Assembly: GCA_028873865.1 (NCBI GenBank)
Contig: JAPPNI010000030.1
Coordinates: 21,268 to 85,267, forward strand
Direction of reading: 5' to 3'
Length of the DNA: 64,000 bases
From: Chloroflexota bacterium
Lineage (GTDB): Bacteria > Chloroflexota > Dehalococcoidia > Bin125
Shown here piece after piece: positions 1-8,198 of the stretch (position 1 is the stretch's first letter; each line of letters starts with the position of its first letter). The notes beneath the pieces were generated by a model. The model worked only from the letters and a program-made list of their open reading frames with translations. It ran no database searches and was not told the origin of the DNA. Both the position numbers and the translations under genes were made by a program.

Positions 1-906
1 CAGTTGTTGGGGCAGGACATCGAGAATCCGTTCCGTGCCGGTCGATCCTGCGCCACCTGCCTGCTCTGCCACGTAACAGAGGGGATTCGCCTCATACCCG
101 AGACGCAGCTTGCCAGCTGGCGACTTCAGGTCGCCCGGATAGAGGAAGATCCCGCCCTTGAGCAAGTCACGATGGAAATCGGCGACCAGCGAGCCCACGT
201 AACGCAGCCCATAGTCATTGCGCAGCTCTGCGACGGCGGCTTGCATCTCCGGATGCCAGTTGCCCTGATTACCTTCGTTGACCGAGTAGGCGGCGCACTT
301 TGCCGGGATCCGAATCTGGTCGTGCGAGTGCAGGAACTCGCCCGACGCCGGATCGAGCGTGAATCCATCCACCCGACCCTCGGTTGCGACGACCAACACT
401 GTCGATGATCCGTACACGACGTACACCGCTCCGCATTGCTCGCGGCCGGGGCGCAGTAAGGTCTCATCGCTGACCCGCGAATCGTCGCTTCGGCGATAGA
501 CCGCGAAAATCGAGCCGATGGTGACCGCCACGTCGATATTGGAGGAACCATCAACCGGGTCAAACATCACGAGATAGGGGTGATCCGGACGATCTGAAAC
601 GAAGACCGCCTCCTCCAGCTCCTCGCAGGCCAGCGCGGCGACCACTCCGCAGTCGCGCAGGGAAGAGACAAATGCGTCGGTGCCGGCGGCGTCGAGCACC
701 TGCACGATTTCGCCCTGCACGTTCGTCTCGCCAGTGTCCCCCAATATGCCCGCCAGCGCGGCTCGGCGAGTCAACCCGTCAACCCGCCTGGCCCCATCAG
801 CGATCGCGTCGACTACGGTCAGAAAGCCGTCAGCAACCAGATCGGCGGGCGCCGTTTCCGCAACCACGTCGGCCAGGGTCTTCATCGAATCGCCGGAATC
901 TGACAT
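1..906 (-). CDS. fbp: Fructose-1,6-bisphosphatase class I (3' end off window)
   Basis: Hydrolyses fructose-1,6-bisphosphate to fructose-6-phosphate and phosphate, the committed step of gluconeogenesis, in the cytoplasm. The reverse strand reads MSDSGDSMKTLADVV at the N-terminus and contains FDPVDGSSN around residue 110, the metal- and substrate-binding signature of class I FBPases (usually DPLDGSSN). The later YVGSLVADFHRDLLKGGIFLYPGD stretch also matches the family, where it is normally written as two adjacent motifs. About 302 codons are visible of a usual 320-340, so the C-terminus lies beyond base 1. The ATG at 904-906 was chosen; an internal ATG seven codons later is an alternative. It is divergent from folC. 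The split transketolase a few kilobases away and a transaldolase further on belong to the same sugar-phosphate metabolism. Confidence 0.88.
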   Translation of the reverse strand, partial: MSDSGDSMKTLADVVAETAPADLVADGFLTVVDAIADGARRVDGLTRRAALAGILGDTGETNVQGEIVQVLDAAGTDAFVSSLRDCGVVAALACEELEEAVFVSDRPDHPYLVMFDPVDGSSNIDVAVTIGSIFAVYRRSDDSRVSDETLLRPGREQCGAVYVVYGSSTVLVVATEGRVDGFTLDPASGEFLHSHDQIRIPAKCAAYSVNEGNQGNWHPEMQAAVAELRNDYGLRYVGSLVADFHRDLLKGGIFLYPGDLKSPAGKLRLGYEANPLCYVAEQAGGAGSTGTERILDVLPQQL

Positions 907-977
907 AACCGGTCGCCCGCCATTCGCCTGAACGCTGCGCGACATGGCGCAGATACTCTTGCGCGGATCGTCGCAGC

Positions 978-1007
978 CTGAAACCGCCTGATCAAGTGGC
1001 GTACGAT
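978..1007 (+). promoter_or_regulatory. Candidate sigma-70-type promoter for folC-fabF
   Basis: CTGAAA (978-983) is followed after 18 bases by TACGAT (1002-1007), in the gap between divergent fbp and folC. The same TACGAT -10 hexamer is used by the much clearer hrcA promoter. If this is real, transcription starts near 1014, downstream of the most upstream in-frame ATG of folC (1010). That argues for the later start at 1067. Only four of six bases match in each hexamer, so this is tentative. Confidence 0.35.
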
Positions 1008-1066
1008 GATTGAATCAGGAAGCGGTCCACGAAGAGACCAAGAGACGCCGAGCGAGAGACGCAGAA

Positions 1067-2551
1067 ATGCCGACGGCGCAGGACAACACCAACCAATCCG
1101 ATAAACCGGCCAGCCAGCCGATCGCCGACTACTCCCAGGCGGTTGACTGGTTGATGTCGTTTGCCGACTTCGAGCGTGGCTCGGGGCCCCGGCGAGCGAA
1201 GGGTGACTTCGCGCTGGAACGCATCCGCTCGATCTTGCGCCGCCTTGGCGATCCGCAGCACGGTCGCCCCACGATCCACATCGCTGGCAGCAAAGGCAAG
1301 GGTTCGACCGCAGCCATCCTCGAATCGATCTTGCGTGCAGCCGGCTTCCGCACCGGATTGTTCACCAGCCCTCACCTACACGAGTTCACGGAGCGCATCC
1401 GGGTTCTCGGCCCACCTCTGCCCGAAGAAGAGTTCGCCCGCCTCTGTGAGCAGGTCCGCCACGTGGTCGAGGCCGAACTGGCCGAGGATCCCGGGCACAT
1501 CAGCACCTTCGAAATCCTCACGGCGCTTTGCTTCCACGCGTTTCATGCCCACGACGTTGACGTCCAAATCATCGAGGTCGGCCTCGGGGGACGGCTCGAC
1601 TGCACCAACGTCTTCTCCCGCACCGACGCAGCCGTGATCACCTCGCTCTCTTACGAGCACACCGACATCCTCGGCCACAAAATCACTCAGATCGCCGCAG
1701 AGAAGGCGGGCATCATCAGCGCGGCCTGCCGCCAGGTCATACTCGCGCCGCAGCGCTATCTGGAAGCGGCCGAGGTCGTGCGCAACGCAGCCGACGATGT
1801 TCCGGTCCCGTTGATCGATGTCGACGCCGCCTACATCACCGCTCCAGCGGGCGTCGAGCCTTGGGGTCAGTGGTTCCGACTCCACCGGCGCGAACCACGT
1901 CCCGATGAGCCACCGCAATCTATGCATCTGCTACCGCTCCTGGGTCGACACCAAATCGACAACGCCGTCACGGCGATTGCCACGATCGACGCTCTGGTCG
2001 CCGCCGGTACTGTCGCGGTGCCATCCGAGGCTCTGCATAAGGGATTGGCCACCGTGCGCTGGCCCGGCCGTCTCGAGTCGTTCGAGCTGCCGGAGGCATT
2101 TGGCCCCAACGAGCCTGCGGGGCCACCGACCGTCGTGATCGACGGTGCTCACAACGCCGAGTCGGTCCAGCGCGCGCTCGATGCCTGCCGCGAGTACTTC
2201 CCTCATGAGCAGCTTCACGTCATCTTCGGCGTGCTCGGCGACAAGGCGCTGAAGGACATGGCCAACATCATCCAGACCCGCAGTGCCCACATCTATGCCA
2301 CGACATCCGAGCACCCACGCGCCCGGCCGCCGCAGCAGGTTGCCGATGCGTTCGCGGATTCCGACTGGCAAGGCGATGTCGCCGTCCATGCCGATCCCCA
2401 CGCGGCGCTGAGCGCCGCCGGTCAGCGCGCCCGGGCCGACGACCTGATCCTCGTGGTCGGCTCCCTCTCTCTCGCCGCGGACGCGCGACGCTTCCTGAGC
2501 GCTCCAGCGCAAACGCACATCGTCCGCCGAGCTGAGGATCCGACCGTATGA
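1067..2551 (+). CDS. folC: Folylpolyglutamate synthase / dihydrofolate synthase
   Basis: Adds glutamate to dihydropteroate and/or folates using ATP (Mur-ligase-like superfamily), in folate biosynthesis. The N-terminal SQAVDWLMSFADFERG is typical of FolC. The ATP-binding loop GSKGKGST lies near residue 74, followed by GLFTSPHLHEFTERI and later by VIDGAHNAES, the hallmark of the C-terminal domain. With the ATG at 1067 the protein has 494 residues, somewhat longer than the usual 420-450. An in-frame ATG at 1010 would add 19 charged residues but has no ribosome binding site and overlaps the candidate -10 box. The last four bases overlap the fabF start (ATGA), so the two are translationally coupled, linking folate and fatty acid genes. 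Confidence 0.92.
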   Translation: MPTAQDNTNQSDKPASQPIADYSQAVDWLMSFADFERGSGPRRAKGDFALERIRSILRRLGDPQHGRPTIHIAGSKGKGSTAAILESILRAAGFRTGLFTSPHLHEFTERIRVLGPPLPEEEFARLCEQVRHVVEAELAEDPGHISTFEILTALCFHAFHAHDVDVQIIEVGLGGRLDCTNVFSRTDAAVITSLSYEHTDILGHKITQIAAEKAGIISAACRQVILAPQRYLEAAEVVRNAADDVPVPLIDVDAAYITAPAGVEPWGQWFRLHRREPRPDEPPQSMHLLPLLGRHQIDNAVTAIATIDALVAAGTVAVPSEALHKGLATVRWPGRLESFELPEAFGPNEPAGPPTVVIDGAHNAESVQRALDACREYFPHEQLHVIFGVLGDKALKDMANIIQTRSAHIYATTSEHPRARPPQQVADAFADSDWQGDVAVHADPHAALSAAGQRARADDLILVVGSLSLAADARRFLSAPAQTHIVRRAEDPTV

Positions 2552-3831
2552 CTGAGTCAGAGCCTGCCCCGGAACGAGCCGAACGCACCCGAGTCGTCGT
2601 CACTGGCATGGGGGCCGTCTCTCCATACGGCCCCGGCGTAGACCTGTTGTGGGACAAACTGCTCGCGGGAGAAAGCGCGATCAAGCCAATCGAGAACTTC
2701 GACATCTCCGGGTTCAGCTGCACGATTGGCGGCGAGATTCGCGATTTCGACGCCCGAGATTTCATCGATCGAAAATCCGCCCGCCGCATGGCTCGATTCA
2801 CTCATTTCGCTGTCGCCGCCGCACGGGAAGCCATCGAGAATGCACAACTCGACCTCGACTCGCTCGACCGGAGCCGGATCGGCGTTGTCCTGGGCAACGG
2901 GGCCGGCGGATACCCGGAGATCCAGGCCACCGCCAGCACGCTTTTCGATCGAGGCGGGATGCGCCTCGACCCGCTCTTCCTGCCCAAGGTGCTGCCGAAC
3001 ATGGCGGCCGCCAATATCGCCATGCAATTCGGCCTGCTGGGCTACAACACGACGGTCGTGACTGCCTGCGCCGCCGGTACCCAAGCGCTCGGAGATGCCA
3101 CAAACGTAATCCGAAACGGGCAGGCCGACATCGTCATTACCGGCGGCACCGAGGCGGGATTCTGCCAGCTCGGACTCGGGGGATTCGCGGTCATGCGCGC
3201 GCTTTCTACCAAGAACGAGAACCCGACGGCCGCGTCGCGACCGTTCGACGCCGACCGCGACGGCTTCGTCCCCGGCGAGGGCGCCGGCATCATCGTGCTC
3301 GAGTCGGAAGAGTCGGCTCGGCGACGGGGCGTCAACTATCAGGTCGAACTGGCCGGTTTCGGCTCCTCAGCCGATGCCCACCACCTGGTCATGCCCGACG
3401 CCGATGGAGCCGGACCGATCCGGGCGATCAACTGGGCCATGGAGGACGCCGATATTCAGCCGGAGGAGATCGACTACGTCAATGCACACGGCACGTCAAC
3501 GCCGCTCAACGATGCCTCCGAGACCCGCGCCATCAAAATTGCGCTGGGCGAAGCGGCCCACAATGTCCCGGTGTCGTCGACCAAATCGATGATCGGTCAC
3601 ATCTTCGGAGGGGCAGGTGGACTGGAGTCGATTGCGGCGATCAAAGCCATCACCGACGGCAAAATCCACCCCACGATCAACTACACCACGCCGGATCCCG
3701 AGTGTGACCTCGACTACGTCCCCAACCAGTCTCGCCACGCTGAAGTCGATGCCGTGCTCAAGAACTCATTCGGCTTCGGCGGCCAGAACGCCTGTCTCGT
3801 CTTCCGCCGGATCGACGGCGCCCGAGCTTGA
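2548..3831 (+). CDS. fabF: Beta-ketoacyl-ACP synthase II
   Basis: Condenses malonyl-ACP with acyl-ACP during fatty acid elongation (thiolase fold, cytoplasm). At 427 residues it is close to the family norm of about 412. The Cys-His-His triad is complete: Cys174 in VTACAAGTQ, His314 in NAHGTSTPLND and His351 in STKSMIGHIFGG, with the conserved Lys just before. This intact copy is a useful reference for the second ketosynthase-fold protein at 39369-40616, which has lost all three. It starts on the ATG overlapping the folC stop and ends at a strong inverted repeat facing the convergent SWIM gene. Confidence 0.95.
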   Translation: MTESEPAPERAERTRVVVTGMGAVSPYGPGVDLLWDKLLAGESAIKPIENFDISGFSCTIGGEIRDFDARDFIDRKSARRMARFTHFAVAAAREAIENAQLDLDSLDRSRIGVVLGNGAGGYPEIQATASTLFDRGGMRLDPLFLPKVLPNMAAANIAMQFGLLGYNTTVVTACAAGTQALGDATNVIRNGQADIVITGGTEAGFCQLGLGGFAVMRALSTKNENPTAASRPFDADRDGFVPGEGAGIIVLESEESARRRGVNYQVELAGFGSSADAHHLVMPDADGAGPIRAINWAMEDADIQPEEIDYVNAHGTSTPLNDASETRAIKIALGEAAHNVPVSSTKSMIGHIFGGAGGLESIAAIKAITDGKIHPTINYTTPDPECDLDYVPNQSRHAEVDAVLKNSFGFGGQNACLVFRRIDGARA

Positions 3832-3834
3832 TTG

Positions 3835-3863
3835 GTCATGCCCGCGCCGGGCGCGGGCATGAC
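3835..3863. terminator. Perfect 14-bp inverted repeat between convergent genes
   Basis: GTCATGCCCGCGCC and its exact complement GGCGCGGGCATGAC are separated by a single G. The repeat starts three bases after the fabF stop and ends 13 bases before the stop of the SWIM gene on the other strand. It would form a very stable GC-rich stem from either strand. There is no U-tract on either side, so a bidirectional stem that stabilises transcripts or assists Rho is as likely as an intrinsic terminator. Confidence 0.5.
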
Positions 3864-3876
3864 GAGTAATCGTCCA

Positions 3877-4137
3877 CTACTTCCCGGTTGGAAGCGCGGG
3901 CCGATAGCGTTCCGGCAACATCTGGTCGAGCACGCGCTCAAGCGCCATCGTATGCGAGCAGGTTTTCGCGTCCTGGAAAAAATGACAGTCGCAGTCCCAG
4001 CCGTCGGGGCCGAGCTGGGCCGTGTGCGTCGTAGAGTCGCCGCGTACATCGCAACGCAACGACAGCACCTGGAAGCGCTCCAGTTCCTCCGCGTAGATTC
4101 GCGCCTTCTCAATCTTCGAGATGAGGCTGCTCTGCAT
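3877..4137 (-). CDS. Small SWIM-type zinc-finger protein
   Basis: An 86-residue protein with the SWIM zinc-binding pattern CxC-x8-CxH: Cys49, Cys51, Cys60 and His62 in CDCHFFQDAKTCSH. SWIM domains are predicted DNA- or protein-binding modules, usually part of larger proteins such as Snf2-type ATPases; here the module stands almost alone. The residues before it are consistent with a helix followed by a strand-rich lead-in. The next gene on this strand is thpR, 53 bases upstream. The function is unknown. A stand-alone accessory zinc module or a metal-dependent regulator is possible. Confidence 0.75.
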   Translation of the reverse strand: MQSSLISKIEKARIYAEELERFQVLSLRCDVRGDSTTHTAQLGPDGWDCDCHFFQDAKTCSHTMALERVLDQMLPERYRPALPTGK

Positions 4138-4190
4138 CGCATAACTCCCTCGAAATCGCTCCGCCGGGCGGGCAATGGTACACCCGAATG

Positions 4191-4763
4191 TTACAACTCG
4201 GCCAGCGCCAGTCGACGGTATTGAGGCCCATCCTTCAACAGGATCGAGTGAACCAATGCCACCCGCTTCACGACCGACCGAATGTCCGGTGCGGGTGCTG
4301 TTTCGACGGCAGTGCGGATCGCAGCCAGATCGAGCCTGGTCGCCTGTCGACGCACCCTGCCCAAGGTCAGATGAGGGCGGAACGCCTCGGGCTCGCTCGA
4401 GAACCCCGCCTCGGCCATCGCCTGGTCGAGATGCCGTCGCAGTTGTTGCAGCCGGTCATATCCCTGGTCGCGGGCGACTCCAACCCAGACAACACGTGGG
4501 CGCCGTCCGCCAAAGGAACCCACCTCAGTCATGGATATCTCAAACGCCCCGCTACCAGCGAGTGCGTCGAGTGAGCGACCAATGTCCGGCAGCTGTTCCT
4601 CCCGCACTTCACCGAGAAAACGCAAGGTCAGGTGTATCGCCTCCCGCTTCACCCAGCGCACGGAGTGCCCGGGAACGTTGGGGTCTGCCTGCAGCCCATG
4701 ACCGACGGACCAGACCTCATCCAGCGCTGAAGGCTCCAGGACCACTTCGATGAACATCCGCAT
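4191..4763 (-). CDS. thpR: RNA 2',3'-cyclic phosphodiesterase (2'-5' RNA ligase family)
   Basis: Member of the 2H phosphoesterase family, which opens 2',3'-cyclic phosphates on RNA ends and can join 2'-5' linkages. The two HxTx motifs are present: His44-Thr46 in IHLTLRFLGEV and His131-Thr133 in FRPHLTLGRVRR. The 190-residue length is normal for ThpR/LigT. The start ATG at 4761-4763 is preceded by AGAGGGGG at good spacing. It runs away from the transketolase genes, which begin 118 bases further on the plus strand. Confidence 0.9.
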   Translation of the reverse strand: MRMFIEVVLEPSALDEVWSVGHGLQADPNVPGHSVRWVKREAIHLTLRFLGEVREEQLPDIGRSLDALAGSGAFEISMTEVGSFGGRRPRVVWVGVARDQGYDRLQQLRRHLDQAMAEAGFSSEPEAFRPHLTLGRVRRQATRLDLAAIRTAVETAPAPDIRSVVKRVALVHSILLKDGPQYRRLALAEL

Positions 4764-4880
4764 CGGCAGATCCCCCTCTTGTGCCTGCGTTTTCCAATGT
4801 TCCTATCTGCAATCCCAATCCGCCACTAGCATGATCGTGCATTCGCTGAGCGGCCTGCTGCCACCGAAATCCAGCGCCAT

Positions 4881-5741
4881 ATGACCTCATCCCCTCTGCC
4901 TGCCATCGACACCGACGCCCTGGTCGATGTCTGCAAGCGGATTCGACGCCACATCGTGGAGATGACCCACGCCGCGCAGTCTGGACATCCCGGCGGTTCG
5001 CTTTCCGCGACCGAGATTTTCGCCGCCCTGTATTTCGGCGGCGTCGTTCGACACGATCCAAGCAACCCCCAATGGGTACAGCGCGACCGGGTGATCCTGA
5101 GCAAGGGTCACGCGACGCCGGTCGTCTATGCCACGCTGGCAGAGGCCGGCTACTTCAGCACCGAGCTGATTCCGTCGTTCCGCTCTCTGGGCACCGAGCT
5201 ACAGGGACACGTGGTACGCAACAAGCCAGCCGGCGTCGAGATGTCCGGCGGCGCGTTGGGCATGGGACTCTCCTTCGCCGTCGGGGTCGCGCTCGGACAC
5301 AATCTCGACGATCTGCCTGAAGACGAGGGTCATGTTTTCGTCGTCGTCGGCGACGGTGAACTGAACGAAGGCCAGAACTGGGAGGCGATCATGTCCGCCT
5401 CGCACTTCGGACTGCATCGGATTACCGCCATCGTCGACCGCAATCACTTCCAGAACGACGGACCAGGCGACGAGATCATGCGGATCGATCCGGTCGGCGA
5501 CAAGTGGGCCGCGTTCGGCTGGAGCGTGCAACACGTCGACGGTCACGACGTGGAGGCCGTCCGGGACGCACTGCTGACGGCTCGCGCCTGCACTGATGCG
5601 CCGCAGGTGGTGATTTGCGAAACGGTCAAGGGACGCGGCGTCTCGTTTATGGCAGAGAATCCGGCCGGCTGGCACGGCAAGGGGCCGTCGGACGAACAGC
5701 TCGCCCAGGCGCTACGGGAGATCGACGGAGGGCTGACATGA
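4881..5741 (+). CDS. Transketolase, N-terminal (TPP-binding) subunit
   Basis: A two-carbon ketol transferase of the pentose phosphate pathway, here split into two chains. This 286-residue half carries the thiamine diphosphate domain. Markers are the N-terminal HAAQSGHPGGSLSATEI, the SKGHATPVVYATLAEAGYF segment, and the TPP/Mg motif GDGELNEGQNWEA near residues 155-168 with the downstream Asn of VDRNHFQNDG. The Pyr domain is encoded by the next gene, whose ATG overlaps this stop (ATGA). Two-subunit transketolases are frequent in archaea, Chloroflexota, Firmicutes and others; 1-deoxyxylulose-5-phosphate synthase is single-chain and is excluded by the split. Confidence 0.92.
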   Translation: MTSSPLPAIDTDALVDVCKRIRRHIVEMTHAAQSGHPGGSLSATEIFAALYFGGVVRHDPSNPQWVQRDRVILSKGHATPVVYATLAEAGYFSTELIPSFRSLGTELQGHVVRNKPAGVEMSGGALGMGLSFAVGVALGHNLDDLPEDEGHVFVVVGDGELNEGQNWEAIMSASHFGLHRITAIVDRNHFQNDGPGDEIMRIDPVGDKWAAFGWSVQHVDGHDVEAVRDALLTARACTDAPQVVICETVKGRGVSFMAENPAGWHGKGPSDEQLAQALREIDGGLT

Positions 5742-6712
5742 GCTCGAACGGGTGGGCCGCCATCCCTGAGCCGCCGCCGGCCGCAACCCGCGAAGCCTAC
5801 GGCCCGGCGCTGGTCAAGCTGGCAGAGGCGGGACACGACATCGTTGCGCTCGACGCCGATTTGTCCGCCTCGACCGGAGGCAACAAGCTCGCCGCCAGCT
5901 TCCCCGAGCGCTGGTTCACTGTCGGCGCCGCGGAACAGAACATGATCAGCATCGCGGCGGGCCTCGCCTCAACCGGCAAGACCGTCTACGCCGCCTCGTT
6001 CGCCGTCTTCATGCCCGGCCACTGCTTCGACCAGATCCGTGTGCAGATCGCGCAACAACGCATGAACGTCAAGCTGATCGCCTCGCATGGAGGCATCTCG
6101 GTCGGCGAGGACGGCGCCTCTGCCCAGGCGATCGAAGACCTCGCGTTGATGACCTCACTGCCCGGCATGAACGTGGTCGTGCCCAGCGATGCGGTCGAGG
6201 CAGATTGGGCAATCCGCCGCGCAGCCGAGGACGACGAACCCTGGTACATCCGCCTCGGCCGACCCAAACTGCCGATCATCCATCTCGGCGTCGACGAGCC
6301 GCGATTCGAGCTTGGGCGGGCCGAAGTCATCTACCTGGAAGACCACGTCACCCTGATTGCCTGTGGGCTGATGGTGGAGCCCACAATGCGCGCTGCCGAA
6401 TCGCTCGCGCAGGAAGGCATCGGCGCGCGCGTGCTCAACATGGCGACGATCAAACCGCTCGATGAGGCGGAGGTGATTCGGGCCGCCGAGGAGACCGGCG
6501 CGATCGTCTGCGCCGAGGAGCATAACGTCATCGGCGGTCTCGGGGCGGCCGTGGCGCGTACTCTGGCGCTGCATTGTCCGGTACCGATGGAACAGGTCGG
6601 GATCAACGACACTTTCGGCCAGTCCGGGCCCTGGCAGGCGCTGCTCAATGAGTACGGCTTGACGTCAGAGTCAGTCGTTGAAGCGGCCAAGAGGGCGATC
6701 GCCAGGAAGTAG
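5738..6712 (+). CDS. Transketolase, C-terminal subunit
   Basis: The Pyr and C-terminal domains of the split transketolase, 324 residues from the ATG that overlaps the stop of the N-terminal subunit. It shows GAAEQNMISIAAGLASTGKTVYAASFAVF (the glutamate activating TPP lies in AAEQNM), SHGGISVGEDGASAQAIEDLALM and AEEHNVIGGLGAAV, all typical of the family. It should form an alpha2-beta2 complex with the upstream product and supply pentose phosphates, together with the transaldolase at 45166-45855. It converges on a HAD hydrolase with a 22-base gap and no clear terminator stem. Confidence 0.92.
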   Translation: MSSNGWAAIPEPPPAATREAYGPALVKLAEAGHDIVALDADLSASTGGNKLAASFPERWFTVGAAEQNMISIAAGLASTGKTVYAASFAVFMPGHCFDQIRVQIAQQRMNVKLIASHGGISVGEDGASAQAIEDLALMTSLPGMNVVVPSDAVEADWAIRRAAEDDEPWYIRLGRPKLPIIHLGVDEPRFELGRAEVIYLEDHVTLIACGLMVEPTMRAAESLAQEGIGARVLNMATIKPLDEAEVIRAAEETGAIVCAEEHNVIGGLGAAVARTLALHCPVPMEQVGINDTFGQSGPWQALLNEYGLTSESVVEAAKRAIARK

Positions 6713-6734
6713 CCGGCCTCTTGGCAGCAGCCGA

Positions 6735-7466
6735 TCAGGAGCCAGCGAGCAGCCAGTCCGCCACAGCTTGCAGATCTTCACACCAGGCCACGTCACCATT
6801 GAGACTCGCCGGCCGCGGTCGGTCATCCTCCTCGACCAGCACCGCCTTCATTCCCGCTGAGAGTGCGCCCTCAACATCGGACTGGATGTTGTTGCCGATG
6901 TGCACGCACTCGCCCGGATCAACTCCAAGGTCGTTGGCTGCGTGCTCGAATATGCCCGGTTCCGGCTTCCAGACACCGACCTCGCCGGAGATGTAGATCC
7001 CATCGAACTGGCCTTCAAGGCCAGCGCCTCGAATCTTCTCCCGTTGCATCGAACCGTCATTGAAGTTGGTGATCAGCCCGATTGGGCCGTGTGTCCGCGC
7101 GGCCGCCAACGCCTCCGGCCAATCCCGGATTGCTTCCGCCCGATCACTGCGTTCATCGCGGTACACCTGGTTCAGCTCCCGGAATTCATCGTCGCTGACA
7201 GTGATCTCTTCGACCGCCAGGCTCCGCTTCATCCATTCCTCGGCGTGCAGCCAGAGCGGCCATTGCCAGTCGTTGTCCTCCATGATCCCGCCGATCACCA
7301 TCTCGACCGTGTCGGCAAAGGCCGGGGCTGGCTTGCGGTACAGCCCAAATTCGATCAACCGAGCGCCAACTGCTGCGCGGGCCTCGCGCACACCCATGCG
7401 CTCGCTGACCAGCGTGCCGTCCAGGTCGAAGAAGACGGCGGCGAAGCGGCCGTTTGCCCTGCTCAC
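6735..7466 (-). CDS. HAD-superfamily hydrolase
   Basis: 243 residues with the four HAD motifs: FFDLDGTLVSERMG (nucleophile Asp at about residue 14 and acid/base Asp two later), GLITNFNDGS (motif II), a lysine in the KPEPGIFEHA segment (motif III) and HIGNNIQSDVEGALSAG (motif IV, in which GNN replaces the more usual GD/GDS). The layout resembles the YjjG/Neu4NAcase or phosphoglycolate-phosphatase-like subfamily with a helical C1 cap. The substrate cannot be told. Its start overlaps the stop of the upstream acidic gene by four bases, making it the last gene of a three-gene unit. Confidence 0.88.
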   Translation of the reverse strand: MSRANGRFAAVFFDLDGTLVSERMGVREARAAVGARLIEFGLYRKPAPAFADTVEMVIGGIMEDNDWQWPLWLHAEEWMKRSLAVEEITVSDDEFRELNQVYRDERSDRAEAIRDWPEALAAARTHGPIGLITNFNDGSMQREKIRGAGLEGQFDGIYISGEVGVWKPEPGIFEHAANDLGVDPGECVHIGNNIQSDVEGALSAGMKAVLVEEDDRPRPASLNGDVAWCEDLQAVADWLLAGS

Positions 7467-7891
7467 TCCTCGTCCCCGGCTTCGTCCACCTCTTCCTCCT
7501 CGAGTTCATCCTGGTAGATCTCGAGCGGCCAAATCGGCCAGTCAAGAAACTGCTCCGGCGGATCTTCGGTCGCGCCTTCAGGATGCTCGACGTCCGGCTC
7601 GTGGTCCGGCACGTAGGTCTGCATCGGGTTGGCTTTGAACTCGATTCCGTCCTCGTGAGTGACGATGTTGGCCAAGGAATAGCCGATCCAGGCGAGGCAG
7701 CGGCACTCCAGCCGGAAGGAGACCGCGAAACGCCGTCGCATCAGCGCTTCCTCGCGGATGAAGTCGTGAAACTCCTCGATCTCCTCCGGAGGCAACATCA
7801 CATCGACATGACCATCGAACAGCATCTGCAATGCGTCGGCCGCTTCGGCCTCGTCCTGCAAATCGCCCACTGCAACGTCTTCGTCAGTCAT
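7463..7891 (-). CDS. Acidic hypothetical protein
   Basis: 142 residues if translation begins at the ATG preceded by GGAGG (7889-7891); a longer version from 7924 is possible. Not recognised. The N-terminal third is acidic and probably helical. The middle, LMRRRFAVSFRLECRCLAWIGYSLANIV, is the only hydrophobic part and has a CRC pair. The C-terminus is very rich in Glu and Asp and ends EEEEVDEAGDEE. Its stop overlaps the HAD gene by four bases and its start overlaps the preceding small gene by eight, so the three are probably co-translated. It could be a structural partner or regulator of the HAD enzyme. Confidence 0.7.
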   Translation of the reverse strand: MTDEDVAVGDLQDEAEAADALQMLFDGHVDVMLPPEEIEEFHDFIREEALMRRRFAVSFRLECRCLAWIGYSLANIVTHEDGIEFKANPMQTYVPDHEPDVEHPEGATEDPPEQFLDWPIWPLEIYQDELEEEEVDEAGDEE

Positions 7892-8174
7892 CAGCCCCTC
7901 CATCATCCTGTGAGTAGACGCCAACCTCCTGGCCGCGCCAGACGGTCACGATCAGATCACCGCGAAGCGGATCCGCGGTCAGCGCCCAGCGATCGTCGAC
8001 CTCGGCGATCACGTCCTGGATATCTTCCTCGCCCCAGGACTCGGGCACGCAGAGCGTGGCGTAAACCAGCGGCGAGGCGTAATGAAGATCGACCCGAGCA
8101 CGCGAACCCGACTCATTTTCGACCACATAGCACTCAGAGTGTGCAGTGCGGCTCTCGCGTTCGTAGTGGAACAT
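7884..8174 (-). CDS. Hypothetical protein (small alpha/beta)
   Basis: A 96-residue protein starting MFHYERESRTAHSECYVVENESGSRARVD, a pattern of alternating strand-like segments, followed by PESWGEEDIQDVIAEVDDRWAL, probably one helix. No family is recognised. It is the first gene of the overlapping trio with the acidic protein and the HAD hydrolase, and begins 24 bases after the stop of the DUF3500 gene on the same strand, so all may share one transcript. There is no signal peptide or membrane segment. Confidence 0.65.
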   Translation of the reverse strand: MFHYERESRTAHSECYVVENESGSRARVDLHYASPLVYATLCVPESWGEEDIQDVIAEVDDRWALTADPLRGDLIVTVWRGQEVGVYSQDDGGADD

Positions 8175-8198
8175 GGGCTCGCCGTCTCCTGATCGCGC

